Both the position numbers and the translations under genes were made by a program. From Roseomonas gilardii subsp. gilardii (GTDB taxonomy: Bacteria; Pseudomonadota; Alphaproteobacteria; Acetobacterales; Acetobacteraceae): a stretch of 64,000 nucleotides of DNA. The notes beneath the pieces were generated by a model. The model was not told the DNA's origin and did not search any database. It saw only the letters and a program-made list of their open reading frames with translations. Below, in pieces: positions 1-7,221 of this stretch (the stretch's first letter is position 1; each line of letters starts with the position of its first letter). Location of the stretch: assembly GCF_023078375.1 (NCBI RefSeq), contig NZ_CP095554.1:3154501-3218500 (forward strand). The letters are read 5' to 3'.

Positions 1-641
1 CGGTTATAGGACAGGTTGTCGAACACCTGCTCCTGCCGGTCGTGATCCTTGGTGATGGCGAAGGCCATCAACTGGTCCAGCGACAAGCCGCCCTGGCGAT
101 AGACCTGCATCAGCTTCGGGCTGACCGCGCCGAGACGCATCCGCTGGCGGACGACATGCGGAGTCACGCCGAACCGGGCGGCAATCTCTTCCGCGCCCCA
201 TCCACGATTGTCCGCCAACTCCCGGAACCGCTCATACTGGTCGGCGGGATGCATCGCCTCGCGGGTGACGTTCTCGTCAAGCGAGATTTCTGCCGCATCG
301 TTCTCGGTATCCAGAACACAACGGATCGGTTCGGATTTCTTGATCTGCTTGCGCTTCACGCGCAGCATTTGCGCCAGCCTCCGGCCTTCGCCGATGGTCA
401 CGAAGTAGCTTCCGGTCGGTTCGCCGTCCGTGTTCGTCTCCGGCTCCACCACCAGATTTTGCAGCATCCCCTTGGCGGCGATGCTGGCTGCCAGCGCCTC
501 GATATGGGCTTCGCTGTGCGGGGTCTTGCGGGCATTGCGGGGCGACTTCTTGAGTTTCGACAGCGGCAAGGACAGCACCGCGCCGTTTTCTGCGGCGGGG
601 ACGTCGGAAACCGTGGCGGTCGTTTCGATAGTGTCGGTCAT
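1..641 (-). CDS. ParB/RepB/Spo0J-like partition protein, N-terminal part (runs off window)
   Basis: Translating the minus strand from the ATG at 641 gives an uninterrupted frame to the window edge (213 codons), so the C-terminus is missing. Residues about 20-110 carry a ParB-type N-terminal domain: a 'SKLKKSPRNARK' entry, the 'IGEGRRLAQML' signature (GEGRR form of the ParB box) and 'DENVTREAMHPADQ'. A helix-turn-helix-like stretch follows ('AARFGVTPHVVRQRMRLG'). Known relatives bind DNA and CTP in partition, but plasmid and island copies of this length are often accessory regulators. No ParA is visible here. Such a gene beside defence genes suggests a plasmid-derived or integrative element. 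The family call is firm; the role is not. Confidence 0.85.
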   Translation of the reverse strand, partial: MTDTIETTATVSDVPAAENGAVLSLPLSKLKKSPRNARKTPHSEAHIEALAASIAAKGMLQNLVVEPETNTDGEPTGSYFVTIGEGRRLAQMLRVKRKQIKKSEPIRCVLDTENDAAEISLDENVTREAMHPADQYERFRELADNRGWGAEEIAARFGVTPHVVRQRMRLGAVSPKLMQVYRQGGLSLDQLMAFAITKDHDRQEQVFDNLSYN

Positions 642-990
642 GGTCTTGATCCTTTGGCTTGGGTTTCGCGCAGCGAAGCGCCGCGCTGAAACCCTGCCCG
701 TCGGCGAGACCGGGGGGTGCAAGGAGCAAGGGCGGCCGGGACGGAGGGGGATCACCCGGCCTGCACAAGCGGATCGAAATCATGACTGAGAGTGTGAAAC
801 ACGCATCCGCGCGGAAGGCTGGGGAGACCGTCCCGGTCGAGCGTCAGCGATCCCTTGCGCCGCGCCAGGGGGCAGCGCCCCCAAGCAATTAGCCCGGCAT
901 GAGCGCGAGCAGGCGCCGGGCACGAGGACCGGATCAGGATGGATAAAGATCAAAACCTGAAAGCCATGCAGCCTGATCGCCGCGCCGCCT
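642..990. other. Non-coding stretch upstream of the ParB-like gene
   Basis: This 349-base stretch separates two minus-strand genes. Short frames on both strands have no recognisable content, no good ribosome site and Arg/Pro-rich composition typical of shadow frames. It probably holds the promoter of the ParB-like gene, but I see no convincing -35/-10 pair, repeat or terminator. Confidence 0.4.
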
Positions 991-1617
991 CTATACTTTC
1001 GGGTCAGCGTGACCCAGTTCAACCGCCTTGCGACGTTGGGCGGTCGTCAACGCACTCCAAAACCGATGAACGCGCGCAGTCGGCATTTGTCTGAGATCGT
1101 CGATATGTTGGGCGCGGCGAAGCTCGATCTGGAAGAACGACGGGTGATGATCGATGTTGAAGGCCTGAAGCTTCCAAAGCACGACGGCGGCGTATTTCGG
1201 CGTGAGCTTCTTGTTCTTGCGATAGTAATCCAGAGCCCCCGACAGGATGGGATTGTTCTCTTTCGCGGCAAGCTGTTCGAGTGTGCGGATGCAGGATTCC
1301 AACTGCATCTGTTGGGTCAGCTTGGTGAGGTGACGCTTCGCCTCGGCTGGCGACAGGCGCCGCCCTTTCTCCATGACCGCCACGTCGAATTGAAGTATGC
1401 AGTGGGAGCCGACCCAAAGCGTCGCATCGGTATAGTGATTGGCGATCTCGAAGTGGTAGCGAAGGTCTTGCTGGCCGCAGAGTTCACAGGTTTCGACGGG
1501 TTGCTCGTGATCGACTGTGTTGTCGGTGAAGGACCACTCGTCGAACGCAGCCGGCAGGTTTCCCGCCACTGAAAGCGGAAGAATACTGTCACGAACCCGT
1601 TGCGTGTATCCGCCCAT
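991..1617 (-). CDS. Hypothetical protein with a Cys/His cluster (possible zinc site)
   Basis: This is a 208-residue soluble protein that I do not recognise. Residues about 42-75 contain 'CELCGQQDLRYHF' and then 'GSHC', a spacing compatible with a small zinc-binding treble or ribbon. The rest is helical and basic ('KRHLTKLTQQMQ', 'LTPKYAAVVLWKLQ'), with no signal peptide or membrane segment. The ATG at 1617 is the only sensible start. It is divergent to the fic gene across about 100 bases with repeated ATTTAAG motifs. Proteins of this look are common cargo of plasmids and integrative elements, but that is an impression, not a family assignment. Confidence 0.7.
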   Translation of the reverse strand: MGGYTQRVRDSILPLSVAGNLPAAFDEWSFTDNTVDHEQPVETCELCGQQDLRYHFEIANHYTDATLWVGSHCILQFDVAVMEKGRRLSPAEAKRHLTKLTQQMQLESCIRTLEQLAAKENNPILSGALDYYRKNKKLTPKYAAVVLWKLQAFNIDHHPSFFQIELRRAQHIDDLRQMPTARVHRFWSALTTAQRRKAVELGHADPKV

Positions 1618-1716
1618 GATGGTGCCGCCCGTTATTTAAGACCGCTTAACTTAGCCCAACCTCTATTTAAGCCAAGTGGCAATTGCTTAAATAACGCTGC
1701 ACCCACATAATGGGGC
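1618..1716. promoter_or_regulatory. Divergent promoter region with three ATTTAAG-type repeats
   Basis: The spacer is AT-rich in a GC-rich setting. GTTATTTAAG at 1631-1640 and its exact inverse CTTAAATAAC at 1686-1695 bracket a third, direct copy TATTTAAG at 1664-1671. The arrangement resembles operator half-sites. The Fic protein encoded downstream has a C-terminal winged-helix domain and could bind here. This is inference from position and symmetry; no promoter elements are certain. Confidence 0.5.
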
Positions 1717-2898
1717 ATGTCCGAATCAGCTTCCAACCTCCGGCTAGGCCGCTTTGTCGAGACCTCGATTGCGGGCGAAATGGTGCGCGCCTTCGTGCCG
1801 CCTCCGCTGCCGCCGAAACCGCCGATCGACGTGCTGGATCTTCTGGAGCGGCTCAGTCTGGCGGAACGTGCCTTGGGGCGACTGGACGGCATCACCATGC
1901 TGCTGCCGCGTCAGGAACTGTTCCTCTACATGTATGTGAGGAAAGAAGCGGTGCTTTCATCCCAGATCGAGGGCACGCAATCGACTCTTTCGGATTTGCT
2001 CCGCTTCGAGACCGAGGCGCAGGCGGGACAGCCGATCGACGATATCCGCGAAGTGTCGAACTATGTCGATGCGATGATGTATGGGCTGGAGCGCCTGGAA
2101 GGCTTGCCGCTTTCGCTGCGTCTGATCCGCGAGATGCACGAACGCTTGCTGCAAAGCGGGCGTGGCGGCACGAAAAATCCCGGCGAGTTTCGGCGGTCTC
2201 AGAACTGGATCGGTGGCTCACGTCCAGGCAACGCGCTTTTTGTGCCGCCGCCGCCGACCGAGATGGATGGTTGTCTCGATGCGCTTGAGCGATTCATGCA
2301 CGAGGACGATTCGCGTTTGCCCGCCCTCATCAAGGCCGGGCTGCTGCATGTCCAGTTCGAGACCATCCACCCGTTTCTTGATGGCAACGGCAGGATCGGC
2401 CGCTTGCTGGTGACGTTGTATCTCTGCGTCAACGGTGTGCTGCGCAAGCCGCTCCTCTATTTGAGCCTGTACCTGAAAACTCATCGCGCCGATTATTACC
2501 GACTGCTTCAGGAGGTGCGCGAGCACGGGGCATGGGAAGCCTGGCTCGATTTCTTCCTCACCGGCGTGGCGGATACGGCAAATCAGGCGTTCGATGCAGC
2601 CACAAGGATTGTCGATCTGTTCAAGGAAGACCGCGAACGGATTACGACAGAGAGCGACCGGGCAGGCTCCGCGCTTCGTATCCATGATCTGTTTCAGCAG
2701 AACCCGTTCCTGACGGCCAACCAGCTCGTTCAGAAGACAGGTCTCTCAGCCCCCACGGTCAACGCTGCGCTCGCCGACCTGGAGCGGTTCGGCATCGTCG
2801 AGGAAATCACCGGGCGCAAACGGGGGCGCGTGTTCAGTTACCGGCGATATCTCGCCATCTTGAGCGAGGGAACCGACCCGCTCCCCACTGCGGCCTAA
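1717..2898 (+). CDS. Fic family protein (predicted AMPylase) with N-terminal inhibitory helix and C-terminal winged helix
   Basis: The protein has 393 residues. The Fic core motif is complete at residues 218-229, HPFLDGNGRIGR, with the catalytic His and phosphate-binding Asn/Arg. At 82-86 the sequence SQIEG, preceded by another Ser at 81, fits the inhibitory (S/T)xxxE(G/N) helix of class II Fic proteins; its Glu normally blocks ATP until relieved. The Fic_N-like part covers about 25-110. Residues about 320-375 form a winged-helix DNA-binding domain ('TANQLVQKTGLSAPTVNAAL'). The usual reaction is transfer of AMP to a protein hydroxyl; the target is unknown. Only 13 bases separate its stop from the SIR2-APAZ gene, so it probably heads that operon and may regulate it through the repeats upstream. 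Confidence 0.92.
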   Translation: MSESASNLRLGRFVETSIAGEMVRAFVPPPLPPKPPIDVLDLLERLSLAERALGRLDGITMLLPRQELFLYMYVRKEAVLSSQIEGTQSTLSDLLRFETEAQAGQPIDDIREVSNYVDAMMYGLERLEGLPLSLRLIREMHERLLQSGRGGTKNPGEFRRSQNWIGGSRPGNALFVPPPPTEMDGCLDALERFMHEDDSRLPALIKAGLLHVQFETIHPFLDGNGRIGRLLVTLYLCVNGVLRKPLLYLSLYLKTHRADYYRLLQEVREHGAWEAWLDFFLTGVADTANQAFDAATRIVDLFKEDRERITTESDRAGSALRIHDLFQQNPFLTANQLVQKTGLSAPTVNAALADLERFGIVEEITGRKRGRVFSYRRYLAILSEGTDPLPTAA

Positions 2899-2911
2899 CA
2901 AGGGGGAGACT

Positions 2912-4795
2912 GTGCCGATAAAAACTATATCCGCCGCACAATTTGCGACCGCCTTCGACCTGAGGCCCAATCTCGTGGCCTGGTTCCTAGGCGCTGGTGC
3001 ATCGGCCGCCTCCGGCATCCCGACCGGCTATGCAATGATCCGCGACTTCAAGGCGCAAATCTTTTGCCGCGAGACAAACCTGTCAAAGCGAGAGATCGAT
3101 ACGGCTGATCCAGTGTGGATCGACAGGATCGATGCCTTTTTTCGGCAAACGTCACTGTTGCCGCCTGACGGCGATCCTACGGAATATGCCAAGGCGTTCG
3201 AAGCGGTCTATCCAGAAGCCCGGCATCGCCGACAGTATATAGACGATGCGATCTCCAAGGGCACTCCCTGTTTTGGACATAAGGTGCTTGGCAGTCTTAT
3301 GGCTGCTGGCAAGGTCGATAGCGTTTTCACCACGAACTTCGATCCGCTTATCGAGGAATCGGCGCATTCGGCAAATGCGATCCTCCCGATAGACGGCCAG
3401 AACCGCCCGACTGTGGCGGCGATCGATTCCGCCGACCGTGCCATGCGGTGCCTGAATGAATCGGACTGGCCGTTGGTAGCGAAGCTCCACGGCGATTATC
3501 AGTCGATCACGATTAAGAACACGGGATCAGAACTGGAGGAACAGGACGCCCGAATGCGGCATGTGCTGGTGGAATCCGGCAAGCGCTTCGGAATGATCTT
3601 CGTCGGCTATAGTGGACGCGACGCTTCGATCATGGAGGCGCTGAACACGGTTCTGGATGGGCCGTCGCCATTTCCCAACGGGCTTTACTGGCTCACCTCG
3701 TCAGTTTCGCGCTTGCTGCCAGCAGTGATCGAATTCCTAGATCGTGCTCAAGCAGCCGGCGTGGACGTGGCCGTCGTCGAGTGCGCGACCTTCGACGAGC
3801 TGGCTGCGGATATCATCAAGATAACCGACCTGCCCCAGCCGCTTCTTGGCCGCGTGATGGCAGGGCGACCTACGCCGCGCCTCGTGCCCGTTCAGGTTCC
3901 ACATACCAAAGCCCGCGCCTTCCCGGTGCTGCGCTATTCGGCAATTCTGCTCCCATCGATGCCGACCGTAGCCAGACGCATCAGGCTGAGCCAATCAACG
4001 ACGTCGGCAGAAGTGCGCGAGATCTTCAAAGTGAAGGGATACCGAGCGACGGCAGCCGCGTTGGGGCGTGAGCTAGCGGCGTTCGGGCGGGACCAGGAAA
4101 TCCTGGATGCCTTGGCTCCGCTCGGCCCATCGCTCGCTGGCACGATCGACCTAGATCCGGTCGCCGATAGCTGGGCGGTGGGGTTGCTCTACGACACGCT
4201 TGTGCGGTCTCTCGCCCGACAGCGCCCGCTCATCCCACGCTACAGGCGTTCGGGCCATTCGCTCGTCGTTGCAACACCGCGCGATAGCGATGATCCTGAT
4301 CGAACGCGGCGTCAGCAACAAACCCTGTCCCGGCTGCGCGACGCCTACGGCACCAGTCTGTTTGGCACAGTGCCAAAGCTTGGCTTCCCGTTTCAGGAGG
4401 GTGTCCACCTCAAGCTGGAACGAGTCGATGGAAAGTGGTGGTGCGGCTTCGAGCCCTACACGTTTGTCCAGTTGCCCCGGCAAGATAGTTCCCAAACGGA
4501 CATTGCGGAGGGTCTGGTCGCCGAAGAAGCTCCGGCTGAAATGGGTATGCGAGCCGAGCGCCGAGGTGATCCTGCCGGTGACTGGCGCCGCGAGCGATGG
4601 GCTCCGCGCTATAATAGGAATTGGGCCAGCATTATTGGGGCTTGGGCACAGCTTCTAACCGAAACGGGAGGCACGACCCGAAGTGCCTTCGGGCTCGAAG
4701 AGGGCACTGGCATTGATGCCGTGTTCAAGGTGTCACCCGTCACAGGGTTCAGCCGACCATCGCATCACCATACCTACTTCGACAGGAGCAAATGA
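2912..4795 (+). CDS. SIR2-APAZ protein of a short-Argonaute (SPARSA-type) defence system
   Basis: The protein has 627 residues and starts at GTG 2912 behind AAGGGGGAG. The N-terminal SIR2 domain shows the glycine-rich NAD-binding loop (LGAGASAASGIPT, residues 26-38), TTNFD with Asn142, LHGD with His193 and a later FVGYSGRD. The C-terminal half (about 330-627) has no catalytic motif and fits an APAZ domain, the part that replaces the Argonaute N/PAZ lobes and pairs with a short Argonaute. In characterised SPARSA systems, guide-directed recognition of invading DNA switches on SIR2 hydrolysis of NAD+, stopping the infected cell. The stop overlaps the next start (ATGA at 4792-4795), so the two proteins are translationally coupled. 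Length and order match SIR2-APAZ/Ago pairs. Confidence 0.88.
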   Translation: MPIKTISAAQFATAFDLRPNLVAWFLGAGASAASGIPTGYAMIRDFKAQIFCRETNLSKREIDTADPVWIDRIDAFFRQTSLLPPDGDPTEYAKAFEAVYPEARHRRQYIDDAISKGTPCFGHKVLGSLMAAGKVDSVFTTNFDPLIEESAHSANAILPIDGQNRPTVAAIDSADRAMRCLNESDWPLVAKLHGDYQSITIKNTGSELEEQDARMRHVLVESGKRFGMIFVGYSGRDASIMEALNTVLDGPSPFPNGLYWLTSSVSRLLPAVIEFLDRAQAAGVDVAVVECATFDELAADIIKITDLPQPLLGRVMAGRPTPRLVPVQVPHTKARAFPVLRYSAILLPSMPTVARRIRLSQSTTSAEVREIFKVKGYRATAAALGRELAAFGRDQEILDALAPLGPSLAGTIDLDPVADSWAVGLLYDTLVRSLARQRPLIPRYRRSGHSLVVATPRDSDDPDRTRRQQQTLSRLRDAYGTSLFGTVPKLGFPFQEGVHLKLERVDGKWWCGFEPYTFVQLPRQDSSQTDIAEGLVAEEAPAEMGMRAERRGDPAGDWRRERWAPRYNRNWASIIGAWAQLLTETGGTTRSAFGLEEGTGIDAVFKVSPVTGFSRPSHHHTYFDRSK

Positions 4796-6241
4796 TGGCG
4801 AACCCAGCCCTCACCGAGCTGCCGCCATTCACGCTCTTGGATGAGCCAGACCTGTCGTTTTCGCCATCCGATGCCACCCAGGTAGATGTCCATCCATTGC
4901 GTGGCCTCCTGAACTTCGGGCCGTATTCGAAAGGATCGTTTAGCGGATACACCCCCGTATTCAATCGCGACGGTTGGCCCGGAGAGCGCTTTCCATCGTC
5001 GCGGTGACCTGATGAAGCTGTTGCGGGGCGTGCATCGGCCTTCCGACCGATCAGAATATGTGCCGGAATATCCCGGTTTTGAGAGCCTGTTCCGCGTGTC
5101 GCTTGATGCCGCGCCAGCGAGCGCGCACATCAAGTGGCCTGAACACCTCGACCAGTTGCCGGGCGACGGCAACGCGCAGCATCGCCTATACCTTGCAATG
5201 GATGCCGCGCTCCGCCGCCTCGACGCCGTTCGCAATGAGTTCGACGTTGTGCTGGTCCACTTTCCTGACAACTGGGACACGGCGACACGCGGAAAATTCT
5301 TTGACGCACACGATGTGCTGAAGGCTTTGGGCGCGAAGTATAATATTCCGACCCAGGTTCTGAATGATCGCGCCTTTACCTTCAGTTTTAAGGCCTCGCT
5401 CGCGTGGCGTCTTTCAACCGCACTTTATGTGAAGGCTGCGGGCACGCCATGGAAGCTCGCGCCGCTGAAGGGTGTGCCGGCGGACACCGCCTACATCGGC
5501 TTGGCTTATGCCCTGCGCGGTGACCAACAAGACGCGCATTATGTGACGTGCTGCTCGCAGGTCTTCGACATGGACGGCGGCGGAATGCAGTTCGTTGCGT
5601 TCGAGGCGCGCGACCCGGTGGCCGACGTGGCCGAAGCCCGCCGGAACCCCTTTCTAAGTCGCGACGACATGCGCGCGGTCCTTGCCCGTAGCTTGGAACT
5701 CTATCAGGGGCGCAATGGCGGCAACCTACCAAGGCGCATGGTCATTCACAAAACGACCGCGTTCAAGGAAGCTGAAATCGAGGGCGCGTTCGATGCGCTT
5801 AGCGGCGTAGCGGAAATAGAGTGCGTCGAGGTCAGTTCGGCATCGTGCTGGCGCGGCGTCTGGCTCATCAAGTCGGGCGTAGAGAAACCGCCGTCAAAAC
5901 CTTCGGGGTTTCCCGTGCCGCGCGGGACGATGGTGATCCGCACGGGCAATTCTGCCTTGATATGGGTGGCGGGCAATGCTCCCGAGGTCTCAACCAAAGG
6001 CGATTACTATCAGGGCAAGAAGAGCATTCCCCGGCCACTACAACTGATCCGTCATGCCGGCAGCGGGCCACTTGAACTCACTGCCCATGAGGCGTTGGCC
6101 CTCACGAAGATGGATTGGAATAACGACGCGCTCTACGACCCAGTACCGGTTAGCATTCGCTATTCGCAGAAACTGGCCCGCACGATAGCGAACGTCCCGG
6201 ACCTACCTCGGAATGTTTATCCTTATCGGTTGTTCATGTGA
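4792..6241 (+). pseudogene. Short prokaryotic Argonaute (MID-PIWI), interrupted by a one-base frameshift
   Basis: The first frame (ATG 4792 or 4795, ribosome site AGGAG at 4784-4788) encodes a typical short-pAgo beginning, including 'VDVHPLRGLLNFGPYS', but stops at 5007. The next frame, open through 6241, continues the protein: 'YSIATVGPESAFHRRGDL', 'VPEYPGFESLF', and the characteristic C-terminal tail 'RNVYPYRLFM'. Removing one C from the C5 run at 4952-4956 joins them into about 480 residues, the usual size for MID-PIWI Argonautes. As in other short pAgos, the expected position of the first PIWI catalytic Asp appears replaced ('AYIGLAYALR'), so the protein should bind guide and target without cutting. 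As given, only a 71-residue fragment plus a product from ATG 5012 could be made. Sequencing error and true inactivation are both possible. Confidence 0.85.
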
Positions 6242-6405
6242 TGAGGTTTCTACAAATTAGAAATGAGCCGAACCGATGGTATTGCTGAGAACTAAGTATG
6301 AAATCTGACTTAAATTATACTTCGTAAGAGACGCGCGCATTCTGCAATGCAAAGATGGCTTCGAATCGACGCCATATTATTTATCGGCCTTGGGGGAGGC
6401 ATACC
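6242..6405 (+). promoter_or_regulatory. AT-rich spacer, likely promoter of hamAB
   Basis: This is an AT-rich gap after the Argonaute stop. TATACT at 6316-6321 is a reasonable -10 element, but no matching -35 lies at the right distance. The strong ribosome site GGGGGAGG at 6392-6399 lies just before GTG 6406. No clear terminator hairpin follows the Argonaute gene, so read-through from the SPARSA operon is possible. Confidence 0.35.
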
Positions 6406-7221
6406 GTGACGACACCGAGCAATCTGAACTGGCTGGTCGATACTGGAGAGCGACAAGCAACGGCGTGTGGCCGTGAAATCGAGATATGGGAACTAAATCC
6501 GCAAGATGACGCTGAAATCCTTTCAAACTGGGCTCGGCATTTCCGCAACCACTACATCGCCGATGCTGATTTACCGTTCATGGCTGGCGGAACGGGACTC
6601 GGCAATCCCGATTATCTAAGGACCATTCTCTTTCCCGATGCGAAGGTGGCACCCGGACCGAGCCTCCGATCGGGAGATTTTGGCGAGATCGTCGTCGCCG
6701 ACTTTATCGAATATTTCCTAGGATATTGGTGCCCACGCGAGCTGCGCTACCAGGATCGCTGGAACCGAAATGACTCGACAAAGGGTTGCGATGTTATCGG
6801 GTTCAAGTTCGCGAACGAGGACAACCCCGGTCCGGCCGACGAGCTTTTTATCTTCGAGTCCAAATCTGGCATGTCTGCGTCCGGCGCGAACCGGCTCCAG
6901 GATGCGATCGATGACAGCGTAAAGGACAGACTTCGCGAGGGCATGAGCCTCAATGCGATTAAACGCCGTTTCTTCGATCGGGGCGAAATGGGCGATGCCC
7001 GAAAGGTCGAGCGCTTTCAAAACGAGGCCGACCGACCCTTTCGCCGGATCAACGGAGCGGCCGCCATTCTCGACGAGGCCGTCTTCGCCGAGACCGACAT
7101 GGCGGCGACCAACGGTGCGGCTCATTTTAACCAAGAGAATTTGCGCCTTCTGGTTATCCGCGGACCGTCATTGATGAAGCTCGTACATACGCTTTACGAG
7201 AGGGCAGCCGATGAGGCCTGA
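6406..7221 (+). CDS. hamA: HamA-like nuclease of a Hachiman defence system (DUF1837)
   Basis: The protein has 271 residues from GTG 6406, preferred because GGGGGAGG lies just upstream; an in-frame ATG at 6355 adds 17 residues but has no ribosome site. It fits the DUF1837/HamA family. The restriction-endonuclease-like core is visible as 'GDFGEIVVADFIEYF' (Glu94), 'KGCDVIGF' (Asp129) and 'ELFIFESKSG' (Glu151, Lys153), a PD-(D/E)xK arrangement. In known Hachiman systems HamA is a DNA nuclease held inactive by the helicase HamB and released on abnormal or damaged DNA, degrading DNA in the infected cell. It overlaps the helicase gene by 11 bases, as in other hamAB operons. Confidence 0.85.
   Translation: MTTPSNLNWLVDTGERQATACGREIEIWELNPQDDAEILSNWARHFRNHYIADADLPFMAGGTGLGNPDYLRTILFPDAKVAPGPSLRSGDFGEIVVADFIEYFLGYWCPRELRYQDRWNRNDSTKGCDVIGFKFANEDNPGPADELFIFESKSGMSASGANRLQDAIDDSVKDRLREGMSLNAIKRRFFDRGEMGDARKVERFQNEADRPFRRINGAAAILDEAVFAETDMAATNGAAHFNQENLRLLVIRGPSLMKLVHTLYERAADEA

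Noticed and set aside
5012-6241. Stand-alone gene starting at ATG 5012
   Set aside because: The protein-like frame extends upstream to about 4958 and the missing N-terminus is encoded just before in another frame, so one frameshifted Argonaute is the better reading.
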